Assembly: GCA_903845195.1 (NCBI GenBank) | Contig: CAIMWO010000019.1 | Coordinates: forward strand, 1 to 64,000 | Direction of reading: 5' to 3' | Length of the DNA stretch: 64,000 nucleotides | Source of the DNA: an uncultured Phycisphaerales bacterium | Lineage (GTDB): Bacteria; Planctomycetota; Phycisphaerae; WQYP01 | In this document: in pieces, positions 7,786 to 16,669 of the stretch | Position numbering within the stretch: the first letter of the stretch is position 1 | Layout of the letters: the number at the start of each line of letters is the position of its first letter | Made by a program: the position numbers and the translations under genes | The notes under the pieces: generated by a model | Databases searched by the model: none | What the model was told of the DNA's origin: nothing | The model's input: only the letters and a program-made list of their open reading frames with translations

Positions 7786-8577
7786 TTATTGGCGTTTGTC
7801 GCGTTCGATCAACGCGTAGGCGTTGTGGTTGTGGATGGACTCGAAGTTTTCGCTTTCGATGGAGTACCAGGTGATGCGGTCTTCGTTATCGAGGGCGACG
7901 GCGAGGTCGCGGATGATGTCTTCGACGAATTTCGGGTTGTCGAAGGCCTGCTCGGTGACGAATTTTTCGTCCGGGCGTTTGAGAACGGCGTAGACGGGGG
8001 CAGAAGCGGCGCCTTCCATGATCTTCACGAGGTCTTCGATCCAAAGCATCCCTTTGAAGCGGACGCGGGCGGTGATTTCGCAGCGCTGGTTGTGGGCGCC
8101 GTACATGGAGATTTCCTTGGAGCACGGGCAGAGGCTGGTGGCCGGGGCACGGACGCCGAGGATGAAATCATTTTCGCCGTTGGCGGCGCCTTCGAAGGTG
8201 ACGACGTAGTCCATGAGACCCTTGGCCTTGGTGACGGGGGCCTGCTTCTCGATGAAGTAGGGGAAGGTCATTTCGATGTGGGCGTCGGCGGCGTCGAGCT
8301 TGGTGCGCATCTCGTGCAGGATGGGGATGATCTGGGCGGGGGTGATGGCGTGATGGTGGGTGTTGAGAATCTCGAGGAAGCGCGACATGTGCGTGCCTTT
8401 TTTGTGCTTGGGCAGCGACACGTAGAGGTTGATGGAGGCGACGGTGTGTTGCTCGCCGCCACAGGCTTGGCGGAGGGTGATGGGGTAGCGGACGGCTTTG
8501 ACGCCGACCTTGTCGATGGCGACGTTGCGGGAGTCGGAAGCGCCTTGGACATCAGGCATGGATTTGGTTTTGCTCAT
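7786..8577 (-). CDS. folE2: GTP cyclohydrolase FolE2 (type IB)
   Basis: This enzyme converts GTP to dihydroneopterin triphosphate, the first step of tetrahydrofolate synthesis, using the metal-flexible type IB fold. Family marks are the N-terminal MPDVQ (7-11), GTHMSRFLE (61-69), the CPCSKEIS motif with its active-site cysteine region (150-157), HNQR (162-165) and the end S-x-E-N-F-E-S-I-H-N-H-N-A-Y-A. I chose ATG 8577, giving 263 residues. ATG 8601 is also in frame, but a TACAAT box sits only about 8 bases before it, so a transcript from that box would start at or after 8601; GAGAA lies near 8577. No folE (type IA) is visible. Confidence 0.92.
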   Translation of the reverse strand: MSKTKSMPDVQGASDSRNVAIDKVGVKAVRYPITLRQACGGEQHTVASINLYVSLPKHKKGTHMSRFLEILNTHHHAITPAQIIPILHEMRTKLDAADAHIEMTFPYFIEKQAPVTKAKGLMDYVVTFEGAANGENDFILGVRAPATSLCPCSKEISMYGAHNQRCEITARVRFKGMLWIEDLVKIMEGAASAPVYAVLKRPDEKFVTEQAFDNPKFVEDIIRDLAVALDNEDRITWYSIESENFESIHNHNAYALIERDKRQ

Positions 8578-8621
8578 GAGGTTCTCAGTATGAGTAGTCA
8601 TGCGGGTATTGTAGCGGGGGG

Positions 8622-8730
8622 AATAGTGAATAGTGAATAGTGAATTGAGGAATAGTGAAAGGGGTGGATGCGGTTTAACGGGTGGAAATGGCGGTCTTCA
8701 ACATTCACTATTCTGAATTCTCTATTTCTT
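8622..8730. repeat. Inverted pair of heptamer arrays, unit AATAGTG
   Basis: The left arm (8622-8657) has three AATAGTG units, one AATTGAG and one more AATAGTG. The right arm (8703-8730) reads ATTCACT, ATTCTGA, ATTCTCT, ATTTCTT, which is complementary in type. About 45 bases lie between. The right arm contains the hisI stop codon (8722-8724). The same unit occurs at 21166-21200 and 49377-49411. Confidence 0.85.
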
Positions 8731-9144
8731 TGCGTACATTGCAGCGGGGTCCATTTCCTGGGGGGCGATGGTCTTGAGTTCGAGGGCGCCTGCGGGGGTC
8801 TTGACCACTTCGCGGTAGAAGCAGGAGTGGAAGCCATTGTGGCAGGCGGGGCCTTTCTGTTTGACCTTGAGGATGACGGCATCCTGATCGCAGTCGATGT
8901 AGACGCCGAGGATCTGCTGGGTGTTGCCGGATTCCTCGCCTTTGACCCAGAATTTGGAGCGGGAGCGGGACCAGTAGGTGGCCTTGCCGGTGGCCATGGT
9001 CTTTTCGAGGGCTTCCTTGTTCATGAAGGCCACCATGACGACTTCGTGGGTATCGGCATCGACGGTGACGGCGGTGATGAGGCCGTTGGAGTCGAATTTG
9101 AGGGAGAGGGTGGTGCCGAGCTCGATTTCTTTGGGTGCTGCCAT
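8722..9144 (-). CDS. hisI: Phosphoribosyl-AMP cyclohydrolase
   Basis: Third step of histidine synthesis: opening of the adenine ring of phosphoribosyl-AMP. The 140-residue protein has VAFMN (38-42), ATYWSRSRSKFWVKGEESGN (55-74), the metal-binding DCDQDA (84-89), and the zinc cysteines and histidine in ACH (100-102) and SCFYR (107-111). It is a stand-alone cyclohydrolase; the HisE pyrophosphatase domain that some bacteria fuse here is missing. The final codons and TAG stop lie in a heptamer array. No other his gene is adjacent; folE2 follows on the same strand. Confidence 0.93.
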   Translation of the reverse strand: MAAPKEIELGTTLSLKFDSNGLITAVTVDADTHEVVMVAFMNKEALEKTMATGKATYWSRSRSKFWVKGEESGNTQQILGVYIDCDQDAVILKVKQKGPACHNGFHSCFYREVVKTPAGALELKTIAPQEMDPAAMYAKK

Positions 9145-9209
9145 GGGGCGTCTCCTTTTGCGAAACGGGGGATTTTAGCAGATTGGCGGGGGAAATGCGC
9201 CTTGGGGGA

Positions 9210-9309
9210 GGAAGTTGGAAGTTAGAAGCTGGAAGCTGGAATGAGGAGGCAAGAAGACGGGTGGGGATTTGGGTCTTCTTGATTCTTGCTTCTTACTTCC
9301 GGCTTCTCG
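9210..9309. repeat. Two heptamer arrays in inverted relation (GGAAGCT-type and CTTCTTG-type)
   Basis: The left array (9210-9258) has seven 7-nt units running GGAAGTT, GGAAGTT, AGAAGCT and on to AGAAGAC. The right array (9275-9309) has five (CTTCTTG, ATTCTTG, CTTCTTA, CTTCCGG, CTTCTCG). CAAGAAGAC (9250-9258) pairs perfectly with GTCTTCTTG (9274-9282). It fills the gap between hisI and the mutarotase gene, ending one base before the latter's stop codon. Confidence 0.85.
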
Positions 9310-9310
9310 T

Positions 9311-9754
9311 TTACCGTACGACGCCGATGGTGAGGAGGAGGTTGGCGTAGATGCGGCCTTCGCCGGTGGCGATGACGAGGCCGACGTCGGGGGTGGAGGC
9401 GGCATCGTAGAAGGCGAAGCGTTCGACCTTGGTGAGTTCGAGATCGAACTTCTTGTCTTTGAGGATGGCGCGGAACTCATTGAAGATGGGGGGATCGTCT
9501 TTCATGGCGTAGGGGCCGGATTTCATGGGCTCCATGACTTCGACGAGTTCGACGGGGAGGATGTCGAGGAGGGGTTTGAGGACCTCGGTGACGGAGAGGA
9601 GGCCGGGGGCGAAGTTGAGGTGGATGAGTTCGGCGGCGGGGTGTTTTTTGGTGGCGTGGGGATAATTGCCGTCGGCAATGAGGATTTTGGAGGAATGGCC
9701 GAGACGGGCGAGGGCGGCGAGGAGCGGGGGATGGAGGATGGGGGTTTTGAGCAT
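9311..9754 (-). CDS. RbsD/FucU-family sugar mutarotase
   Basis: A 147-residue protein of the RbsD/FucU family, which interconverts anomeric or ring forms of sugars such as fucose and ribose before their kinases or isomerases act. The N-terminal P-x-L-L-A-A-L-A-x-L-G-H (10-20), LIADGNYPHA and the late TGEGRIYANLLLTIG carry the family's histidine, aspartate and tyrosine positions. The start is ATG 9754 behind a GAAGGG site. The frame continues upstream to 9805, but the extra residues look non-coding. The rhamnulokinase gene lies 1.2 kb upstream on the same strand, so a 6-deoxyhexose substrate is a reasonable inference. Confidence 0.8.
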   Translation of the reverse strand: MLKTPILHPPLLAALARLGHSSKILIADGNYPHATKKHPAAELIHLNFAPGLLSVTEVLKPLLDILPVELVEVMEPMKSGPYAMKDDPPIFNEFRAILKDKKFDLELTKVERFAFYDAASTPDVGLVIATGEGRIYANLLLTIGVVR

Positions 9755-9853
9755 GGGGGTACCCTTCGTTATAGGAGGCGTTGAGCGAGGAGGATTATAG
9801 AGCAAATGGGGGAATTCAGAAGGTATGCGATTTCAGTTTTGACCGTGTTGGGT

Positions 9854-10014
9854 AAATCAGATTTTCCAATGCGGAACTTATCGATGCGAAGGGGCGTTTA
9901 GTCGACCCTTACAGGGTCGAATGTTGTTTTGTCTTTTTCCGTGGGCGGCGCCGCTCCTACGTCGCGGGCTTGCCCACGGCTACTGTAGGGCAGCCTTGCA
10001 GGCTGCTTGCTTCA
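9854..10014. repeat. REP-like element, copy A (direct)
   Basis: Three nested hairpins in order: CGACCCTTACAGGGTCG, a long stem from CCGTGGGC to GCCCACGG, and GCAGCCTTGCAGGCTGC. The whole unit, including about 45 leading bases (AATCAGATTTTCCA), recurs in the same orientation at 10737-10896 and inverted at 10149-10240. Together with copy C this accounts for the 512-base gap between the mutarotase and transposase genes. Confidence 0.85.
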
Positions 10015-10148
10015 AGTTTGTGACGTGTTGGGGAATTGGGGGAGGCGGTTCGGAGTGCATCATCTTGTTTGGCGGATGGAGGGAGTTGCGGGGAATCAGC
10101 TCCGTGGTGACGCATTCGTGGCGTCGCATCCGCCTGAAGGGCGAGTCT

Positions 10149-10240
10149 ATAGTAGCCGTGGGCAAGCGAGCGACCGTGGGAGCGAGCGCCGCCCACGGAT
10201 GGCGGGATGCATCACAGGTGCGACCCTGTAAGGGTCGGCT
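10149..10240. repeat. REP-like element, copy C (inverted)
   Basis: Reading on the minus strand it contains GACCCTTACAGGGTC, then the CCGTGGGC/GCCCACGG stem, then GGCTACTATAG in place of the last hairpin. It lies about 30 bases beyond the stop codon of the tyrosine transposase. Confidence 0.8.
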
Positions 10241-10266
10241 TACATGGGCGGGCGGGCACGCGCCGT

Positions 10267-10719
10267 TCAAGTCCAGAGGTAACGTTCATTGTATTCGACG
10301 TTGTATTTTTTGAGGAAGGTCAGGAGTTCATCCTGGAAGGTGGTTTTGCGGTGATGTTCCTTCTGGCGCGCAAGGTAACGGCGAATGATTTCCAACTGGG
10401 ACTGGCCGATGGATAGGCCGGCGTAGCCGTCCTGCCAATGGAAGCCGTCGAATTGCGCGCCCTTGGTTTTGATCCAGAGGGAGGAATCTTTCTTGATGTG
10501 CATGACAACATCGGCGAGAGCTTCGGTCTTGGAGAGGCTCAAGAGGAGATGGAGATGGTCGCTCGTGCCGCCGATGGCGAGGACGGGGGAGCCGAGGTTG
10601 CGGCCGATGGTGACGATGTAGGGATAGAGTTCGGGTTCGATTTCGGGAGGGATGAGGGGCTGGCGGTTCTTGGTGGAGAAGATGGTGTGAATGAGGATGC
10701 GGGTGAGGGTTTGGGCCAT
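10267..10719 (-). mobile_element. REP-associated tyrosine transposase (IS200-like, TnpA_REP/RAYT)
   Basis: A 150-residue single-strand DNA transposase of the HUH/Y1 class. The HUH motif is HLH (55-57) in GGTSDHLHLLL, and the catalytic tyrosine is probably Y115 in IIRRYLARQKEHH. FHWQDGYAGLSI (93-104) is the usual conserved stretch of the family. It appears intact. It is bracketed by copies of a palindromic repeat (9854, 10149, 10737), copy B ending 18 bases before its start codon, which fits a domesticated REP-mobilising transposase. It sits within a run of minus-strand sugar and amino-acid genes. Confidence 0.85.
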
Positions 10720-10736
10720 GGTGAGTCTCCGGTGTG

Positions 10737-10896
10737 AATCGGGTTTTCCAGTGCGGAAAGATTATATGCGATGGGGCGTTTAGACGACCCTTACAGGGTC
10801 GAATGTTTTCTTGTTTTCTTCCGTGGGTGGCGCTCGCTCCTTCGTCGCTCGCTGACCCACGGCTACTGTAGGGCAGCCTTTCAGGCTGCTTATTGA
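10737..10896. repeat. REP-like element, copy B (direct)
   Basis: Same order as copy A: leader AATCGGGTTTTCCA, hairpin CGACCCTTACAGGGTCG, long stem CCGTGGGT/ACCCACGG, hairpin GCAGCCTTTCAGGCTGC. It lies between the transposase start and the end of the rhamnulokinase gene. Confidence 0.85.
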
Positions 10897-10911
10897 AAGT
10901 AATTCATCTGC

Positions 10912-12372
10912 CTATTTCAAATATTTCGCCCACTTTTCGGTGTCGTGCGGGGTGAAGGTTTTCAGGTCGGCGGATTGGGCGACGAGGGCGCGGCCGGCGG
11001 CCAGCGACGGGAGGGTGCCGGTGGCGATCGCCTGCAACATGATGTTGCCCATGGCGGTGCCTTCGACGGGGCCGGCCAGGACGGTCAGTCCGGTGGCGTC
11101 GGCGGCGAACTGGTTGAGGAGGTCGTTTTGCGAGCCGCCGCCGACGATGTGCAGGCGGCGGAATTTTCGGCCGGTAACGTCTTCCATCATGCGGACGACC
11201 TTGGCGTACATGACGGCGAGGGACTCGAAGATGACGCGGGCGAATTCGCCGGGTGTTTCCGGGGGGCGCTGGCCGGTGCGGACGCATTGGGCGACGATTT
11301 TTTCCGACATGTTGCCGGGGGTGGCAAAGGCGGGGTCTTCGACGTCGAGGATGGCGGTGTGGCCGGGGCCGGTGGCGGCGAGCTTCATGATGGTGGCGTA
11401 GTCGAGGTCTTCGCCCTGGCGGGTCCACTCGCGGCGGCATTCCTGGAGGAGCCAGAGTCCGGCAATGTTTTTGAGGAGGCGGATTTTCCCGCCGACGCCG
11501 CCTTCGTTGGTGACGTTGTAGGCGGCGGCTTTTTCGGTCAGGACGGGCTGATCGACTTCTGCGCCCAGGAGCGACCAGGTGCCGCTGGAGAGGTAGAGCC
11601 AATCATCGCCGGTGGCCGGGACGGCGGCGACGGCGGAGGCGGTGTCATGGGAGCCGACCGCGATGACGGGGATGCCGGTGGCGCCGAGGGCGCCTGCGAT
11701 GGTGGACTGGACGGGGCCGAGGATGGAGTTTTTCGTGCCGGGCTGGATGAGTTTGGGGAAAAGCGATGGGGAGATGCCGATGGCGGCGAGGATGTCTTTG
11801 CTCCAGGTGCGGGTTTGGGCATCGAGCATTTGGGAGGTGCTGGCGATGGTGTATTCGTTGGCGGCGACGCCGGAGAGCCAGTATGCGATGAGGTCCGGGG
11901 TGAAGAGGAGCGTCTTGGCGGATTTGAGTTGGGGGGAGTTGGAGGCGCTGAGGGCGGCGAGGTGGAAGAGGGTATTGATGGCCATGGTCTGGATGCCGGT
12001 GATGCTGTAGATTTTTTGCCGGGGGAGTTGGGCGAAGACTTTTTCGACCATGCCGTTGGTGCGTGCGTCGCGGTAGCAGACGGGGTTGCCGAGGAGTTGA
12101 CCTTGTTCATCGAGTAGGCCGAAGTCGACACCCCAGGTATCGACGGCGATGCCGGAGATTTTGTGGGCGGCGGTGGCTTTGGCGATGCCGGTCTGGACTT
12201 CATGCCAGAGGCGGAGGATGTCCCAGTGCCAGGTGCCGGTGCCGGAACGGACGGCGATGTTGGGGAAGCGGTGAATTTCCTGGAGGTGGAGGCGGTCTGC
12301 GGAGACGGTACCGAGCATGACGCGGCCGGATTCGGCGCCGAAGTCGATGGCGAGGTAATTATGGTCGGGCAT
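10912..12372 (-). CDS. rhaB: Rhamnulokinase (FGGY carbohydrate kinase)
   Basis: ATP-dependent phosphorylation of L-rhamnulose to its 1-phosphate. The 486-residue protein has the FGGY two-domain layout. The N-terminal phosphate loop IDFGAESGRVML, GIAVDTWGVDFGLLD (catalytic region) and CYRDARTNGM resemble rhamnulokinases, and GSHDTASAVAAVP plus YLSSGTWSLLGAE and the C-terminal IVGGGSQNDLLNQFAADATG complete the ATP site. Length matches E. coli RhaB (489). The start is ATG 12372 in MPDHNYLAIDFGAESGR; an open frame to 12660 upstream has no family similarity. The nearby mutarotase supports deoxyhexose use. No isomerase, aldolase or transporter is in view. Confidence 0.85.
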   Translation of the reverse strand: MPDHNYLAIDFGAESGRVMLGTVSADRLHLQEIHRFPNIAVRSGTGTWHWDILRLWHEVQTGIAKATAAHKISGIAVDTWGVDFGLLDEQGQLLGNPVCYRDARTNGMVEKVFAQLPRQKIYSITGIQTMAINTLFHLAALSASNSPQLKSAKTLLFTPDLIAYWLSGVAANEYTIASTSQMLDAQTRTWSKDILAAIGISPSLFPKLIQPGTKNSILGPVQSTIAGALGATGIPVIAVGSHDTASAVAAVPATGDDWLYLSSGTWSLLGAEVDQPVLTEKAAAYNVTNEGGVGGKIRLLKNIAGLWLLQECRREWTRQGEDLDYATIMKLAATGPGHTAILDVEDPAFATPGNMSEKIVAQCVRTGQRPPETPGEFARVIFESLAVMYAKVVRMMEDVTGRKFRRLHIVGGGSQNDLLNQFAADATGLTVLAGPVEGTAMGNIMLQAIATGTLPSLAAGRALVAQSADLKTFTPHDTEKWAKYLK

Positions 12373-12451
12373 GGGGATACTCCGTTTTAGGGTTTTGCGG
12401 AGGGGTATTGTAAGGGGGAAAGCGTCGGGTGTTGAGGGGTGGGTGGGGGGA

Positions 12452-12486
12452 AACGATGAACGATGAACGCTGAACGATGAATGGGG
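12452..12486. repeat. Heptamer tandem array, unit AACGATG
   Basis: Five units (AACGATG twice, AACGCTG, AACGATG, AATGGGG) lie between rhaB and the DUF2007 gene; same family as 5003-5037. Confidence 0.88.
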
Positions 12487-12496
12487 GCCCGCGTTG

Positions 12497-12835
12497 TTAC
12501 GTGCAATCGGTATCAGAGGGTTTGGCGGCGCCGCATTTCCAGCAGGCGGCGAATTGGGCGGCGTGGGTTTCGCCGCAGACGCAGGTCCACGAGGGGCCTT
12601 GGGATTGGGCGCGATTTTTGAGGCGGGCGCGGTGTGCGTTGACAACCACTTCGGCGGCATGGAAATCTTCTTCGCGGACGCAGACCTTGGGGAGGGAATC
12701 CATGGTGAAGGGAATGTCGCCGCGGATTTGCTGGAGGAATTCGCCTTCGATGACGGCTTCGATGCCGGCGTTTTCGAGGAGGCTTTTGACGAAGTGGGCC
12801 TCCATGGCGTCGCGGGCGGTGAAGATGCGTTTCAT
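12497..12835 (-). CDS. DUF2007-domain protein with C-terminal zinc ribbon
   Basis: A 112-residue soluble protein. Residues 1-65 match the DUF2007 'putative signal transducing' fold: KRIFTARDAMEAHFVKSLLE, then AGIEAVIEGEFLQQ, then PKVCVREEDFHAAEVVV. The C-terminus has a cysteine cluster, WTCVCGETHAAQFAACWKCG, that looks like a small zinc ribbon. DUF2007 is thought to bind a ligand or partner, but its function is not established. The start ATG 12835 is 45 bases from the end of the next gene upstream on the same strand, so the two may be cotranscribed. Confidence 0.8.
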   Translation of the reverse strand: MKRIFTARDAMEAHFVKSLLENAGIEAVIEGEFLQQIRGDIPFTMDSLPKVCVREEDFHAAEVVVNAHRARLKNRAQSQGPSWTCVCGETHAAQFAACWKCGAAKPSDTDCT

Positions 12836-12879
12836 GGGGGCTCCGGTAAGGAAAAGCGTTCGCGTGTGATGGCTCGCGA

Positions 12880-13692
12880 TCAAACGGTGAGGATGAGGCC
12901 GTCGTGGAGGACGCGGATGTGGGGGGGGAGGTCGCGTTCGATGTCGGCGTGGGTCATGTTGTGGGCGACGTGGGTGAAGAAGGCGCGGCGAGGGTGGAGT
13001 TCTTCGATCAGGGCGACGGACTGTTCGAAACTGAGGTGGGTGGGATGCGGCGTGGGACGCAGGCCGTCGATGATGAGCGTGTCGATGGGACCCCCCCACT
13101 CGGGGGAGGTGAGCATCGCGCGGCTGGACGGGGGGATTTCGTTGCAATCGGTGCAGTAAGCGAAGCCGCCGATACGAAAACCGAGGACGGAAAGGCGGCC
13201 GTGGATCATGGGGATGGGGATCCATTTTTTGCCGAAGAGGTCGAAGGGGCCGGCGATGGGGTGAGGGATGAGTTCGGGGCGATAGAGAGCGCCGGGGACT
13301 TTTTCGTGCGGTTCGAAGGCGTAGGCGAATGCCCGTTGGATGATGTTCAGGGCGGCCGCGTCGGCGTAGAGCGGCAGCGGCGCGTGGTTGATCGCGTTGT
13401 AGCGCCGCAGGTCATCGAGGCCGAAGATGTGATCGGCATGGGCGTGGGTGAAGACGACGGAATCGATGCGATCGATGCGGTTGGCGAGGGCCTGGATGCG
13501 GAGTTCGGGGGTGGTGTCGACGAGGATTTGGCGATCGGCACCTTGGCCGTGATAGGCGACGACGATGCTGCAACGGGAGCGTTTATCGCGGGGGTCGTCG
13601 GAGGAGCAGACGGGGCAATGGCAGCCGATCATGGGCACGCCGGTGGAGGTGCCGGAGCCGAGGATGGTGATGGTGAGGGGGGAGGTTTGCAT
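12880..13692 (-). CDS. PhnP-type metallo-beta-lactamase-fold phosphodiesterase
   Basis: A 270-residue hydrolase. It begins ITILGSGTSTGVPMIGCHCP with a CHCPVC metal site (24-29), and the main two-metal motif is THAHADH (82-88). CTDCNEIP, LIIDGLRPTPHPTHLSFEQS and the late FTHVAHNMTH complete the set. These features match phosphoribosyl 1,2-cyclic phosphate phosphodiesterases (PhnP) and their relatives. No phosphonate (phn) genes are adjacent, so the substrate is uncertain. ATG 13692 is preferred over the in-frame ATG 13716 because family members begin a few residues before the I-L-G-S-G motif. Confidence 0.85.
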   Translation of the reverse strand: MQTSPLTITILGSGTSTGVPMIGCHCPVCSSDDPRDKRSRCSIVVAYHGQGADRQILVDTTPELRIQALANRIDRIDSVVFTHAHADHIFGLDDLRRYNAINHAPLPLYADAAALNIIQRAFAYAFEPHEKVPGALYRPELIPHPIAGPFDLFGKKWIPIPMIHGRLSVLGFRIGGFAYCTDCNEIPPSSRAMLTSPEWGGPIDTLIIDGLRPTPHPTHLSFEQSVALIEELHPRRAFFTHVAHNMTHADIERDLPPHIRVLHDGLILTV

Positions 13693-13746
13693 GGTGTCAC
13701 TGTATCCGCAGGGCATAGGCCGTCAAATTCGGGCTCGGGGGTTGGG

Positions 13747-13826
13747 ATCGTGGTCCGTGGGCCGTGGTTCGTGGGCCGAGAAGCATCACCTACGGACCAC
13801 GGATCACGGATCACGGACCACGAATC
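13747..13826. repeat. Inverted pair of heptamer arrays, unit CGTGGTC / ACGGACC
   Basis: The left arm (13747-13780) is four to five 7-nt units ending in CGTGG. The right arm (13792-13826) is ACGGACC, ACGGATC, ACGGATC, ACGGACC, ACGAATC. The arms are complementary and only 11 bases apart. It lies in the divergent space between the PhnP-type gene and eno, so it is not a simple transcript end. A related pair lies at 32234-32327. Confidence 0.88.
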
Positions 13827-13902
13827 GCCCGACTGGCAATTCAGGCTGTATTTGCTAGACTAATCGCTCGTTTTCTCGGCCTTGGTATACGAAACTTTTT
13901 AA

Positions 13903-15228
<1,326 letters not shown>

Positions 15229-15245
15229 GCGCGAGGCCGCGGAAC

Positions 15246-15262
15246 GCCGCATGATTGTGCGG
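15246..15262. other. Small hairpin after eno
   Basis: CCGCA and TGCGG pair around ATGATTG shortly after the eno stop codon. It may assist termination or RNA stability; there is no T-run. Confidence 0.35.
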
Positions 15263-15298
15263 CGATGCGTTCTCTAGCATTATTCGGTGAACACTATG

Positions 15299-15327
15299 AA
15301 GCCCCGGCCTTACGGTCGGGGCTTTTT
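15299..15327 (+). terminator. Intrinsic terminator of eno
   Basis: The stem AGCCCCGGCC/GGTCGGGGCT has a TTAC loop and is followed directly by TTTTT, about 70 bases after the eno stop codon. It is the clearest rho-independent terminator in the window. Confidence 0.88.
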
Positions 15328-15363
15328 CGTAAGCATGCGCCTCGCACTTCGCGCGATGACGAA

Positions 15364-15496
15364 GATAAATTAGCCACAAATAAACACGAATGAACACAAA
15401 TGTGTGCGAAGCGAAGAGGTGTAGGCAGTAATCTTCAGCCCTTTTCTGGTTCTGTATTTGTGTTTATTGGTGTTCATTTGTGGCTAATTTATAGTG
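15364..15496. repeat. MITE-like hairpin element built on the decamer repeat, copy 1
   Basis: The left arm is TTAGCCACAAATAAACACG plus AATGAACACAAATGTG. The right arm is its near-complement, ending GTGGCTAATTTAT. The 60-base centre (with CTTCAGCCCTTTTCTGGTTC) is almost the same as in 31127-31262, so the whole 130-base unit is repeated. It lies between eno and the gene at 15590 and, with the hairpin at 15501, fills that 361-base gap. Confidence 0.85.
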
Positions 15497-15500
15497 GTTA

Positions 15501-15522
15501 GCACCGCATGACCATGCGGTGC
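15501..15522. other. Perfect 10-base-arm hairpin
   Basis: GCACCGCATG and CATGCGGTGC are separated by two bases, directly after the decamer element. It could be an RNA structure or a REP-type site. Confidence 0.5.
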
Positions 15523-15589
15523 TCCCTTCCCTCGTCCGTGCTTTGCCGTTACAACATGCGCACCGATTTCACTTCTCCACGGAGTTCTC

Positions 15590-16060
15590 ATGAATCTCAG
15601 CGGCGTTTGGCGCGGGCATTATACGTATGATGAGCATGCGACTCTGACGCGGCTGCCGGCGCATCCGATTGCGTTTGAGATGACGCTGCGGCAGAAGTGG
15701 TTTGGCATGGTGGCGGGGACGGTGCAGGATGATCCGAAGGATGGTTTTCCGGATCTGGGGAAGATTCGGGGCAGCTTCAAGAATGGCACATTTTCGTTTC
15801 GCAAGTTGATGCCGACGCTGCGGATGGTGCATGAGGGTTCGCAGGCGACGCTGGAGGAGTGGGCGCAGCGGCGGAACATTGCGACGAGCGATTTTCCGGT
15901 GGCGCATCCGCCGATCCTTTTTCGCGGGAAGCTTTCTGAAGACGGGCAGACGCTGGAAGGCGTGTTCAGCCTGGCGGAAATGACGATCGAGGTGCCGGGA
16001 TATTACCGCGGGCTGCCGATCCCGCTGATCACGGGGACGTGGACGGCGAAGCGGGCCTGA
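15590..16060 (+). CDS. Hypothetical protein, small beta-rich (lipocalin-like pattern)
   Basis: A 156-residue protein without signal peptide or membrane helix. It starts MNLSGVWRGHYTYDE and ends ITGTWTAK. The alternating pattern (G-x-W ... F-E-M-T-L ... G-x-V-Q-D-D ... I-R-G-S-F-K-N-G-T-F-S-F ... L-F-R-G-K-L-S-E-D-G-Q-T-L-E-G-V-F) is like small ligand-binding beta-barrels. I do not recognise a specific family. The ATG has a GGAG site 5-8 bases upstream. A decamer repeat follows 30 bases after its stop. Confidence 0.7.
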   Translation: MNLSGVWRGHYTYDEHATLTRLPAHPIAFEMTLRQKWFGMVAGTVQDDPKDGFPDLGKIRGSFKNGTFSFRKLMPTLRMVHEGSQATLEEWAQRRNIATSDFPVAHPPILFRGKLSEDGQTLEGVFSLAEMTIEVPGYYRGLPIPLITGTWTAKRA

Positions 16061-16090
16061 ATGCGGTGCGCCAGCGCTGCAGCGATTGCC

Positions 16091-16199
16091 GACGTAAATT
16101 AGCCACAAATGAACACGAATGAACACAAATTTGTGAGATAGGTGGGGGCGGTGGCCTTTGACCTTCTTCTGGTTCAGACTTTGTGTTTATTTGAGTCGC
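16091..16199. repeat. Degenerate MITE-like hairpin element, copy 2
   Basis: The left arm is TTAGCCACAAATGAACACG with AATGAACACAAATTTGTG. The right arm is partial (TTTGTGTTTATTTGAG). The centre shares only CTTCTGGTTC with copies 1 and 3. It lies between two convergent genes. Confidence 0.75.
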
Positions 16200-16215
16200 T
16201 TGGCGTCCCTGCGGG

Positions 16216-16518
16216 CTATGGTTTCTTGGCAAAGCGTTCCCAGCAGTAACCGGCGGCGAAGGCGATCAGGAGCAGGTACTGCAGGAACGTTCCCGCGATC
16301 GCTGCGTAATGGTGCAGGTTGTACCAATCCATGTGGAGGAGGATCGCGAGCAGGATGATCCATCCGAGCGCCGCGAGGAACATGAACAGGGCTGCACCGG
16401 CCTGAAGCAGTGCCGGGCCGGGCGCCGCCTTTTTCTTTTGCCAGGCGAACATGGCCGCCGCCGCGATCACCACCCAGGGCAGCATGAGAACGAACGTCTT
16501 CACCAAGAGCTCAAACAT
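16216..16518 (-). CDS. Hypothetical small membrane protein
   Basis: A 100-residue protein with three predicted membrane helices: LLVKTFVLMLPWVVIAAAAM, ALFMFLAALGWIILLAILL and FLQYLLLIAFAAGYCWERF, with a basic loop (QKKK) after the first. No family recognised. It is separated by about 150 bases from the PAP2 gene upstream on the same strand. The open frame, codon use and helix pattern support it as real. Confidence 0.65.
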   Translation of the reverse strand: MFELLVKTFVLMLPWVVIAAAAMFAWQKKKAAPGPALLQAGAALFMFLAALGWIILLAILLHMDWYNLHHYAAIAGTFLQYLLLIAFAAGYCWERFAKKP

Positions 16519-16669
16519 GAGCCGTCCTCCAGTGCGCTAAGATAAAAACAAGAAGTCACCCACTAATCGCCGGATTATATCCGCAGGAATGGCGACGGGA
16601 ACATAAATCCCGGTGATTTCCTGGCATGCACTGGCAGGAGCGATGGGCGGGGGGCTTGGGCCGGGCGGG

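Noticed and set aside
10945..12117. A 390-codon open frame antisense to rhaB
   Set aside because: Low-complexity Gly/Glu/Asp/Val translation, the mirror of a GC-rich kinase gene, with no ribosome site or motif.
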